Assembly (NCBI RefSeq): GCF_006120725.1
Contig: NZ_SWMU01000002.1
Span: 310,001-374,000, forward strand
Origin: Mesohalobacter halotolerans
GTDB taxonomy: Bacteria; Bacteroidota; Bacteroidia; Flavobacteriales; Flavobacteriaceae
Reading direction: 5' to 3'
Length of the DNA: 64,000 nucleotides
In this document: piece by piece, positions 20,276 through 27,419 of the stretch
Position numbering within the stretch: the first letter of the stretch is position 1
Layout: every line of letters begins with the position of its first letter
Translations under genes and position numbers: made by a program
Notes under the pieces: model-generated
Told to the model about the DNA's origin: nothing
What the model saw: only the letters and a program-made list of their open reading frames with translations
The model's database searches: none

Positions 20276-20446
20276 GACACAAATACGATGGATATAGGTC
20301 TAACCGTATAGACAGAGTGCAATAACTTATTTACAGATACGAAAAAAACCAAATATCGATTGCCAGATGTAGGTTTCACTATGACTGATAAAAGCTTTAA
20401 TTATAACCTGTATCAATATGTCTAATGTAAGGATTTACATTCTCTC
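20276..20446. other. Intergenic remainder downstream of the SdpI remnant
   Basis: No gene is recognisable. A plus-strand frame from 20333 to a TAA at 20425 would encode about 30 residues (YRLPDVGFTMTDKSF), possibly the tail of a decayed gene. No homology is recognised and no start precedes it. Confidence 0.3.
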
Positions 20447-21517
20447 TTACTTAAAATAACTAAAATCATCACCAAAATCAATGTTTAGTAAGGATTGGTA
20501 GATAAGTTCAATCACGGCTTCCACATCATTTTTATGTACCATTTCTACGGTAGTATGCATATAACGCAGTGGTAGAGAGATTAAAGCTGAAGCCACGCCA
20601 CCATTGCTATAGGCAAAAGCATCGGTATCGGTACCAGTCATTCGGCTTGCCGCCATGCGTTGAAATGGAATCTCATGACTTTCTGCCGTTTCAATTAACA
20701 TTTCCCTTAAATTATTTTGAACCGCCGGCGCATAACTAATCACCGGTCCATCCCCTATTTTGGTCAGTCCTTCTTTCTTTTTATCAATCATAGGAGTCGT
20801 TGTGTCATGACACACATCGGTGACGATAGCCACGTTGGGTTTTATAGACTGTGTGATCATTTCTGCGCCACGCAAACCGATTTCCTCTTGAACAGAATTG
20901 GTGATATAAAGTCCAAAAGGAAGTGTTTTGTTGTTTTTCTTTAATTTTTTAGCCACTTCTGCAATCATAAATCCACCCATTCTGTTATCTAAAGCACGGC
21001 ATACAAATTTATCTTTGTTGAGCACAAAGAACTCATCGGGATAGGTAATTACACAGCCAACATGAATGCCGAGGGCTTTAACCTCATCTTTTGTAGAACA
21101 ACCTACATCGATGCAAATATTATCCAACTGTGGGGCTTTTTCATTAGATTTATCTCGCGTGTGAATTGCCGGCCAGCCAAAAACGCCTTTGACAATACCA
21201 TTTTTAGTATGGATGTTCACTCGCTTTGAAGCCGCAATTTGATGATCGCTACCGCCATTTCTTATTACATAAATCAAGCCTTCGTCAGTAATGTAATTGA
21301 CATACCAAGAAATTTCGTCAGCATGACCTTCGATAACTACTTTATATTGAGCTTCAGGATTTATCACACCCACAGCTGTACCATAAATATCTGTAATAAA
21401 TTCATCAACGTAAGGCTTTAAGTAATTCATCCAAAGTTTCTGCCCTTCAGATTCATAGCCTGTAGGTGAGGCATTGTTTAAATATTGCTCTAAAAATTTG
21501 AGTGATGTCTTATCCAT
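20447..21517 (-). CDS. M42 family metallopeptidase (glutamyl aminopeptidase/endoglucanase M type)
   Basis: The 356-residue protein has all metal and catalytic positions of family M42: the histidine in VIEGHADEIS, the bridging aspartate in CRALDNRMGG, the EE pair in VQEEIGLRGA, the aspartate in VTDVCHDTT and the final histidine in RYMHTTVEM. These enzymes form large tetrahedral cytosolic complexes that trim amino-terminal residues from peptides. No signal peptide is present. The gene stands alone between a degraded intergenic region and a divergent DUF4294 gene. The old cellulase name for the family is misleading. Confidence 0.94.
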   Translation of the reverse strand: MDKTSLKFLEQYLNNASPTGYESEGQKLWMNYLKPYVDEFITDIYGTAVGVINPEAQYKVVIEGHADEISWYVNYITDEGLIYVIRNGGSDHQIAASKRVNIHTKNGIVKGVFGWPAIHTRDKSNEKAPQLDNICIDVGCSTKDEVKALGIHVGCVITYPDEFFVLNKDKFVCRALDNRMGGFMIAEVAKKLKKNNKTLPFGLYITNSVQEEIGLRGAEMITQSIKPNVAIVTDVCHDTTTPMIDKKKEGLTKIGDGPVISYAPAVQNNLREMLIETAESHEIPFQRMAASRMTGTDTDAFAYSNGGVASALISLPLRYMHTTVEMVHKNDVEAVIELIYQSLLNIDFGDDFSYFK

Positions 21518-21610
21518 AAAACGTAAAATTTTGAGCTAAATTAATCAATTTTAAAAGACTTACTGAAGATAAAAGTCTAATTTTGGAATAATTTTTGGAG
21601 AATTATATTT

Positions 21611-22321
21611 ATGAAATTTACCCTATTTACGTTTTTAATCTGCAGTAGTTTTATTCAGGTTTTACATGCTCAAATTAAAGAGTATGTCCCAGAATCTAAA
21701 GATAAGACGGCACCAAAAGAAATGATTATCATAGAACATGATACTTTGGTTGTCAATGAGATTACTTTAGATGAAGTGATTGTCTTCCAACCATTAAGAT
21801 TTGAATCAAAATCTGAATATAAAACATATCTTATTTTAAAACGCAAAACTAGAAAAGTATGGCCTTATGCCGTTTTGGCTGCAGAAAGACTTGAGACTTT
21901 AAATGCCCGATTAGAACAATTAGATTCTAAACGAAAAAAGCGTCGTTACACCAAGCGTATTCAAAAATATATCGAAGGCAAATTTACCGATCGTCTCAAA
22001 AAGCTGACTAAAACCGAAGGGCAAATCCTAGTTAAATTGATGCACCGACAAACCGGTATCACAACTTTTGATTTGGTCAAAGAGTTAAAAAGCGGATGGC
22101 GCGCCTTTTGGTACAATACCACCGCGAGTTTATTCAATATTTCACTCAAAGAAAAATATGATCCTTATAGCGTAAAAGAAGATTATTTAATCGAAGACAT
22201 CCTCAGGCGATCTTTTAAAGACGGTGTGCTGGACAATCACGATCCGGCTTTTGAAATTGACTATCTCGACCTTGTAGAGTTATGGCAAAACAAAAAAACT
22301 GAGGCTCAACAAGCCGATTAG
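21611..22321 (+). CDS. DUF4294 secreted protein
   Basis: A 236-residue protein with a signal peptide, MKFTLFTFLICSSFIQVLHA, that is therefore exported. The conserved core EVIVFQPLRFESKSEYKTYL and KVWPYAVLAAERLETLNARL matches DUF4294, a family largely confined to Bacteroidota. The middle is strongly basic (residues about 100-125). The C-terminal part WRAFWYNTTASLFNISLKEKYDP is also conserved. Function is unknown; a periplasmic or envelope role is inferred from the signal peptide. It overlaps the convergent amtB stop by 4 bases. The adjacent M42 peptidase is divergent. Confidence 0.85.
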   Translation: MKFTLFTFLICSSFIQVLHAQIKEYVPESKDKTAPKEMIIIEHDTLVVNEITLDEVIVFQPLRFESKSEYKTYLILKRKTRKVWPYAVLAAERLETLNARLEQLDSKRKKRRYTKRIQKYIEGKFTDRLKKLTKTEGQILVKLMHRQTGITTFDLVKELKSGWRAFWYNTTASLFNISLKEKYDPYSVKEDYLIEDILRRSFKDGVLDNHDPAFEIDYLDLVELWQNKKTEAQQAD

Positions 22322-23571
22322 TGATCATTAAGTCCAAAATCTGCATAAGCATCCATGCCGTGTTCATGGATATCCAGACCTTCGACTTCTTCACGTTTTC
22401 CAACGCGAACACCTACCAATTTATCGACTAAACTGATTACAATAAAAGCCGACACAGAACAAAATACACCAATCACAAAAACACCTATCAACTGGTAAGC
22501 CAATTGATAAAAGCCGGCTTTATCTCCAAAAATTCCAACCGCTAAAGTTCCCCAAAAGCCGCAGAACAAATGTACAGCTACAGCACCAACAGGATCATCG
22601 AGCTTCAGTTGATCGATCCAGCTTACGGCATAAACCACTATAGCGCCTGAAATAATCCCTATGGCAATAGATTCTAATGGTGACATCAAATCGGCACCTG
22701 CTGTAATACCGACGAGCCCACCTAAAATACCATTCATAAACATTGTAATATCAAAGTTTTTAAATTTTATAGCTGATACGACAAAAGCCCCCAAACCACC
22801 AGCGGCTGCCGATAAACTTGTGGTGACTAAAACTAAAGATGTCAATGCAGGATTGGCACTTAATACCGAACCGCCGTTAAACCCAAACCAGCCTAACCAT
22901 AAAATTAAAACCCCCATGGTTGCTAATGGTATATTGTGGCCGGGAATCGCTTTAGAATTTTTGTTTTGGTCAAATTTACCCAATCGAGCACCCAAAACAA
23001 TAATGACAATCAATGCCGCCCAACCGCCTACAGAATGCACAAGCGTTGAACCGGCAAAGTCATAAAATCCACCTTCTTTGCCAAAAACTTCACCAAGACT
23101 TGAGAGAAAGCCGCCACCCCATTGCCACGAACCAACAATTGGGTAAACGACAGCGATATAAATGATGCTAAACAGCATAAAAGCATGGATCTTTATACGT
23201 TCTGCCACGGCTCCGGATACAATTGTTGCCGCTGTTGCCGCAAACATCCCTTGAAACAAAAAGTCGGTCCAATAGGTATAGCCACCATCTGCGTATGAAA
23301 ATAAGTTGCCATTTTTCGGAGATTCTATACCAAATCCCGCAAAGCCTATATATCCATTAAAATCGCCGGGATACATCAAACCAAAGCCTACGACGTAGTA
23401 AACCACTAGCCCGCCGCAAATGATAAATAAATTTTTAAATAATATGTTTATCGTATTTTTTTGACGTGTCAGTCCGGCTTCTAATAATGAAAACCCCAAG
23501 TGCATAAAAAATACCAAGGCGGTGCAAATCATCATCCAAACGTTGTTTGCCGTAAATAGTGACTGTTCCAT
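22318..23571 (-). CDS. amtB: Ammonium transporter
   Basis: About 417 residues from the ATG at 23571, which gives the family N terminus FTANNVWMMICTALVFFMHLG; an upstream start at 23673 would run through the glnB gene. Eleven membrane segments are visible. The Amt signature DFAGSTLVHSVGGW and the pore histidines in TLVHSVGG and GAVAVHLFCGFWG are present. Amt proteins conduct ammonium into the cell and are closed by binding of a P-II protein. The glnB gene is 13 bases upstream on the same strand, the classic pairing. Expression under nitrogen limitation is expected from the family. Confidence 0.96.
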   Translation of the reverse strand: MEQSLFTANNVWMMICTALVFFMHLGFSLLEAGLTRQKNTINILFKNLFIICGGLVVYYVVGFGLMYPGDFNGYIGFAGFGIESPKNGNLFSYADGGYTYWTDFLFQGMFAATAATIVSGAVAERIKIHAFMLFSIIYIAVVYPIVGSWQWGGGFLSSLGEVFGKEGGFYDFAGSTLVHSVGGWAALIVIIVLGARLGKFDQNKNSKAIPGHNIPLATMGVLILWLGWFGFNGGSVLSANPALTSLVLVTTSLSAAAGGLGAFVVSAIKFKNFDITMFMNGILGGLVGITAGADLMSPLESIAIGIISGAIVVYAVSWIDQLKLDDPVGAVAVHLFCGFWGTLAVGIFGDKAGFYQLAYQLIGVFVIGVFCSVSAFIVISLVDKLVGVRVGKREEVEGLDIHEHGMDAYADFGLNDH

Positions 23572-23584
23572 AGTTGAGATTTTT

Positions 23585-23923
23585 TTAGTTAATAGCTTTG
23601 TTTCCCTTTTCTCCGGTTCGTATGCGTATGGCGTCAGAAATTTCTGAAACAAATATTTTACCGTCACCCACATCGCCGGTCTTTGATGCAGCGATTAAAG
23701 TCTCCAGAGTTTTGTCTAAAAATTCATCGGAAACGACAATGACCAAATAGCGTCTTTGGATATCTGTTGTGCTATAGGCTACGCCACGATATACATGTCC
23801 TTGTTCTTCATTACCAACACCAGTTACATCCCAGTAGCTAAAAAAATTAACCTCAATATCATGCAATGCCTTTTTGACGGCATCGTATTTGGATTTTCGA
23901 ATGATGGCTTCTACTTTTTTCAT
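23585..23923 (-). CDS. glnB: P-II family nitrogen regulatory protein
   Basis: 112 residues from the ATG at 23923, exactly the usual P-II length; the upstream start at 23941 adds six residues. It begins MKKVEAIIRKSKYDAV and keeps the ATP-binding TGDVGDGKIFVSE loop. The T-loop differs from the canonical one: YRGVAYSTTDIQRRY keeps the tyrosine (about Y50) that is uridylylated in proteobacteria, but the following MVDFLPKVKIE segment is replaced. P-II trimers sense ATP/ADP and 2-oxoglutarate and plug the Amt pore. As the gene is linked to amtB it would be called glnK by function. Confidence 0.93.
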   Translation of the reverse strand: MKKVEAIIRKSKYDAVKKALHDIEVNFFSYWDVTGVGNEEQGHVYRGVAYSTTDIQRRYLVIVVSDEFLDKTLETLIAASKTGDVGDGKIFVSEISDAIRIRTGEKGNKAIN

Positions 23924-24015
23924 GACAAAAATTTTCGCCAAATTTATTGTATATTTTTATAATCCCCTACAATTTTTTATACTTTAAACTCATTTTTATT
24001 ATTTTTTAAATTTTA

Positions 24016-24035
24016 ACCCCTTATTTTATAGGGGT
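24016..24035. promoter_or_regulatory. Candidate operator upstream of glnB-amtB
   Basis: ACCCCT at 24016-24021 and AGGGGT at 24030-24035 form a perfect 6-bp inverted repeat with an 8-base AT spacer, about 93 bases before the glnB start. A related CCCCTACA occurs at about 23965. GC blocks are rare in this AT-rich stretch. A nitrogen-responsive binding site is possible; the regulator is unknown. Confidence 0.35.
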
Positions 24036-24130
24036 AATTAAAATATATTACAATATTTAAGGTTTTGTTATTGTTAACGCATTCCAGGCGTAAATATAGA
24101 AACAAGGTTGTGACGCCATAGATATGCAAC

Positions 24131-24297
24131 GACATTGCGAGGTCAATTTATCTGCCAACAGCAGGCAAAATGACCGTGGCAATCTTGGGGTATTTTGAGT
24201 TATTTGTGGGTGTTGATAAGGCATTAGTTTTCAATTCAACAGATTGCTTCGTCGTGCCTCGTTCTCGATAAAAAACGGGACAGGCGCCATGACGGTG
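24131..24297. repeat. Interspersed repeat, copy A (full unit)
   Basis: The left half (24133-24189) matches copy C (25887-25943) with a single clear mismatch over about 57 bases. It forms a nested hairpin in which ATTGC and GGTCA pair with TGACC and GCAAT, around an inner CTGC/GCAG stem. The right half has ATTGCTTCGTCGTGCCT followed by ATAAAAAACGGGACAGGCGC and ends in ATGACGGT, which is complementary to the ACCGTCAT start seen in copy C. The unit is thus bounded by an inverted repeat, as in REP/MITE-like elements. No open frame is carried. Confidence 0.8.
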
Positions 24298-24501
24298 TTA
24301 CTTCAACTCAAAAGATGGCGTCGTCCTAAGCCCTAAAATTGACAGGTTTTCTTTGACTATCAATCCTTATGGATTTAGGGTTAAACTTAATAAACTGCTA
24401 ACCTTCGAAGTGACTTTTTTAACATTGGCGCTACATAAGCGTAATAATAGCTTGACTTTATTTTTTTTAAAATATTGTTTATTTGATAAAACCTCAATAC
24501 C

Positions 24502-25335
24502 TTGACACAAAAACGACACGTACAACTTGCAGTAATTTCAGATGTTCATTTAGGAACCTTTGGCTGTCACGCCAAAGAACTACTTCAGTACTTGAATTGT
24601 ATTCAACCTAAAACTTTGATACTCAACGGAGATATTATAGATATCTGGCAGTTTAGAAAAAATTACTTTCCAAAATCACACCTTAAAATCATTCAAAAAA
24701 TTATCAGTTTATCAGCTTCCGGCACTGAAGTCATTTACCTCACCGGCAATCATGATGAAATGCTTAGAAAGTTTAGTGATATTAAAATTGGGAATTTATC
24801 TGTTGTCGATAAAAAAGTGATGGATCTCGATGGCAAAAAGGCATGGTTTTTTCACGGTGACGTCTTTGATGTCTCTATTCAACAAGCCAAATGGTTAGCC
24901 AAACTTGGTGGCTGGGGTTATGATTTACTCATATTGTTGAATCGGTTTATAAACTTTTGGTTGATAAAATTTAAACGCGAGAAATTTTCGCTGTCTAAAA
25001 AAATTAAAAATTCAGTTAAAAAAGCTGTCAAATATGTCCAGGACTTTGAAAATGTAGCTTCTGACCTGGCCATTGAAAATGGGTATAAATATGTGATTTG
25101 TGGCCATATCCATCAGCCTCAGATGGTTCGTAAGGTCAATCATGAGGGCACTTGCTTATATCTGAATTCTGGGGATTGGGTCGAAAATCTGACAGCTTTA
25201 GAATACCATGATAAAAAATGGAATTTGATCAAGTTTGACGAGCTTCACTTAAAGACCAATATCGAGCAATCTTCTGATGAGGGTACTTCAGATTTGTTAA
25301 CGGCAATAACTATTATTTCAAAATTAAAAGGTTAA
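24502..25335 (+). CDS. Metallophosphoesterase, LpxH-like (UDP-2,3-diacylglucosamine diphosphatase family)
   Basis: A 277-residue calcineurin-type phosphoesterase with all five metal motifs: DVHLG (about 15), GDIID, GNHDE, HGDVFD and GHIH. The order and spacing match COG2908, which includes LpxH, the enzyme that cleaves UDP-2,3-diacylglucosamine to lipid X and UMP in lipid A synthesis. A helical basic insert (about 150-180) between the fourth and fifth motifs is the membrane-associating region in LpxH. The start is a TTG at 24502; no ATG lies close before DVHLG. It is isolated from other lipid A genes and lies between two repeat clusters. A different phosphoesterase substrate cannot be excluded. 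Confidence 0.8.
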   Translation: MTQKRHVQLAVISDVHLGTFGCHAKELLQYLNCIQPKTLILNGDIIDIWQFRKNYFPKSHLKIIQKIISLSASGTEVIYLTGNHDEMLRKFSDIKIGNLSVVDKKVMDLDGKKAWFFHGDVFDVSIQQAKWLAKLGGWGYDLLILLNRFINFWLIKFKREKFSLSKKIKNSVKKAVKYVQDFENVASDLAIENGYKYVICGHIHQPQMVRKVNHEGTCLYLNSGDWVENLTALEYHDKKWNLIKFDELHLKTNIEQSSDEGTSDLLTAITIISKLKG

Positions 25336-25376
25336 TTTGATAAGGCAGATTTTGTTGGTTTTGAAACAATTCAAAA

Positions 25377-25505
25377 GTTGGCATCGTCCTATCGTCCTTC
25401 CCAATAAAAACGAGATAGGCGCAATAACGGTGGCATTTCAAATCAACAGATTGCTTCGTCGTGCCTGCTTACCGATAAAAAAGGGACAAGTGCAATGACG
25501 GTGGT
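25377..25505. repeat. Interspersed repeat, copy B (two right half-units in tandem)
   Basis: Two copies of the right half of the repeat lie head to tail. The first (about 25380-25433) reads ATCGTCCTTCCCAATAAAA and then GATAGGCGCAATAACGG. The second (about 25447-25504) reads AGATTGCTTCGTCGTGCCT and ends GTGCAATGACGGTGG. The left half is missing. The first resembles the right half of copy C, the second that of copy A. Confidence 0.75.
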
Positions 25506-25535
25506 ATTTTTTAGCTTTTATAATTTATTAAAAAA

Positions 25536-25851
25536 TCAACCATCAAAATAAAATAACCACCCATCAGATAAATCTTTCCATTCAGGGTTTTCTTTATTTA
25601 TCAGGTCTATCTTTTTTTGTCGACTGCCGGCTTTTATTTGTTTTTCCCTTTTGAATAGCTTCATTTATATCTCTAAATTCTTCATAATAGACTAACTTAT
25701 TACAGTTGTATCGTTTTGTAAATCCTTTAAATATTCCAGTTTTATGTTGATAAATTCTTTTGAGTAGGTTTGATGTAACACCAGTATAAATAACGCTGTT
25801 GTTCTTATTTTTAAGTAAATATGTGTAAGATTTTTTCATTTTGTTAATCAA
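25536..25851 (-). pseudogene. GIY-YIG nuclease gene broken by a one-base frameshift
   Basis: The first part encodes KKSYTYLLKNK and IYTGVTSNLLKRIYQHK, the GIY-YIG nuclease fold, through NEAIQKG. There the frame turns into nonsense ending at 25594. In the next frame the family tail continues immediately as EKQIKAGSRQKKIDLINKEN and PEWKDLSDGWLFYFDG, ending in TGA at 25536-25538. Removing one base from the CCC run at 25646-25648 (plus strand) restores a typical protein of about 100 residues. Translation probably begins at the second ATG (25839). Such small GIY-YIG proteins are stand-alone endonuclease domains of unclear function. It sits between copies B and C of the repeat. A sequencing error in the homopolymer could also explain the break. 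Confidence 0.82.
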
Positions 25852-25881
25852 ATAGAAATTAAAATTAAAAAAGTTTTTTTA

Positions 25882-26045
25882 ACCGTCATTGCGAGGTCAA
25901 TTTATCTGCCAACTGCAGGCAAAATGACCGTGGCAATCTTGGGATAATTGAGTTCTTTGTGGGTGTTGAAAACGAGTTAGTTTTCAGTTCTAAAGATTGC
26001 TTCGTCCTATCGTCCTTCCCAATAAAATCGAGACAGGCGCCATGA
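25882..26045. repeat. Interspersed repeat, copy C (full unit)
   Basis: It begins ACCGTCATTGCGAGGTCA, matches the left half of copy A almost perfectly (25887-25943), and has a right half of the copy-B type (ATCGTCCTTCCCAATAAAA, then CGAGACAGGCGCCATGA). The middle 45 bases are similar to copy A but diverged. The end is less well preserved than in copy A. Confidence 0.8.
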
Positions 26046-26135
26046 TAATGTAATGTTCCGTCACTATGAGACTCAGTCTTGAGCCATTGCATTCTGTTTT
26101 ATTTAAGTTCAGGAGTGACGTTAAAATCATACGAC

Positions 26136-26180
26136 GTCAGTTCGAGTGCCGAGTTTGGAAAACTCGGTGTATCGAGAAAT
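26136..26180. repeat. Short palindromic element (REP-like)
   Basis: CCGAGTTT at 26149-26156 and AAACTCGG at 26160-26167 form a perfect 8-bp stem with a 3-nt loop, enclosed by CAGTTCGAG and TATCGAGAA, which can pair through TCGA. The flank pattern differs from copies A-C, so this is a separate element type. It could double as a weak terminator for the PiT-like gene. Confidence 0.55.
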
Positions 26181-26232
26181 GTATGTGTTGTAAGAAGTGC
26201 CGTAAATATTTCACTAAATTTATTTACGAAAA

Positions 26233-27348
26233 CTAACCGATAAATAGATTTATGATCTCTTCTCTGATACTTGGGTTCGCACCTGCAGCAAGCGCCACAG
26301 AAATCAGTAACCCGAGCATTGCCGAACCGAAATCTCTTAGCGTGAGTTTAAATGCTTTTCTTTTGTGTCTTGTTCCTTTTTTCTTTCGCGCAAAGCTGAT
26401 GGCAATTTCACGACCGCCAATTATACCAAGGAAAATCCATGTCGTACTCATGGGTACTGTGGAGATAAAAAGTTTATAAATCAATAGAATAACATAAGAG
26501 AAATCCACCAAAGTCGCTGCTCTCACATCAGAAATTCTTGCTTTTTCACTTACGATTTGCTGTATTTTATCTCCTCTAAAGTAGAAGAGTAAGCCGAGCC
26601 CGATAAAAATTGTAGCGGAGAAAATCACAAATTGATATAACTCCAGTTGTCTTGGTAAAAATACTGCGATATTGGCGCCATCTTGCATAATCCAAACCGA
26701 CCAAAGTGAACCACTGACAAACCATTGGATATAAGTCCAAGTCTTGTTAAAACGTCTAGATTTAAAGTGTTTTCTGATTAAGTTATATCCGAGGTTCCAA
26801 ATTAAAAAGGAAAGAATAAATGCCAGGATATATCCCGTCCAACTCTTATAAACCACAGAAGTAATTCCAGAAGATGAAGCGCTAAATACACTGAGCAAGA
26901 GAAATGTCGTGGAGACAGGCATTCTCAATCGTGTAAGTATCAACAAAACTAATGGTGCTATAATTTGAAAAAATGAAAATTCTTCAGGATGTGGATAGGG
27001 TGTTGTCCCATCAGGCTTTAATAAACGCTGAAAGGTGATATCACCGTCAAAAACAATCCAGCTGTAAGTTACTGTAGCGAGAAATATTGTACCGATAAAC
27101 AACCAGAGATACCACCATTTTTTATCAGAATTACTTTCTATAAACGTCCCAATAGTTTGAATACTATCATTGGCAACAGCTGCGTAAGCTGCAAAGAAGA
27201 ATCCAATCCACATGGCGATTTGCCAATTATAGGCTGTAGAAGCCCCAGCAAGAATAAAGCCAGTGATAATGATGATTAGGAAATTCTTTTCCTCTACAAA
27301 AAAGTCAAAGAGTTTTAGATTTGGTCTGGTATTATTTCTTTTCCCCAT
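26233..27348 (-). CDS. PiT-like integral membrane protein
   Basis: A 371-residue membrane protein with about 9-10 hydrophobic segments. Two half-repeats recall the inorganic phosphate transporter (PiT) family. The first has AVANDSIQTIGTFI and later RMPVSTTFLLLSVF; the second has MQDGANIAVFLPRQ and later TVPMSTTWIFLGIIGGREIA. In PiT proteins the GANDVANA and PVSTT motifs form the two inverted repeats that bind phosphate and sodium or protons. The motifs are here weakened, so substrate and coupling ion are uncertain. It is monocistronic, with no phoU-like gene nearby. The C terminus begins at a repeat-rich region. Confidence 0.72.
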   Translation of the reverse strand: MGKRNNTRPNLKLFDFFVEEKNFLIIIITGFILAGASTAYNWQIAMWIGFFFAAYAAVANDSIQTIGTFIESNSDKKWWYLWLFIGTIFLATVTYSWIVFDGDITFQRLLKPDGTTPYPHPEEFSFFQIIAPLVLLILTRLRMPVSTTFLLLSVFSASSSGITSVVYKSWTGYILAFILSFLIWNLGYNLIRKHFKSRRFNKTWTYIQWFVSGSLWSVWIMQDGANIAVFLPRQLELYQFVIFSATIFIGLGLLFYFRGDKIQQIVSEKARISDVRAATLVDFSYVILLIYKLFISTVPMSTTWIFLGIIGGREIAISFARKKKGTRHKRKAFKLTLRDFGSAMLGLLISVALAAGANPSIREEIINLFIG

Positions 27349-27419
27349 GCTTTAGCTATAAGTCATCGCAAATCTAAGTGGTGTTTATCTTTCTAATGTT
27401 TCCAAAACGTTAAGAAATT

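Larger units (their letters stand above)
23924..24501. other. Long intergenic region with repeat copy A
   Basis: This 578-base gap contains the promoter side of glnB-amtB, a small palindrome at 24016-24035, and one full copy of the interspersed repeat described separately (24131-24297), with a further fragment reading GATGGCGTCGTCCTAAG at about 24313-24331. Between 24330 and 24501 only AT-rich sequence is seen. Confidence 0.7.
25852..26232. other. Intergenic region with repeat copy C and a second palindromic element
   Basis: This 381-base stretch holds a full interspersed repeat at 25882-26045 and a different hairpin element at about 26136-26180. No coding frame is credible. It ends directly at the stop of the PiT-like gene. 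Confidence 0.7.

Noticed and set aside
22661-23065. 134-codon plus-strand open frame
   Set aside because: Antisense to amtB, proline-rich through reversal of glycine codons; no start context or domain.
24131-26045. CRISPR array
   Set aside because: The repeats are few, long, irregularly spaced and separated by genes; no constant short repeat/spacer pattern and no cas gene.
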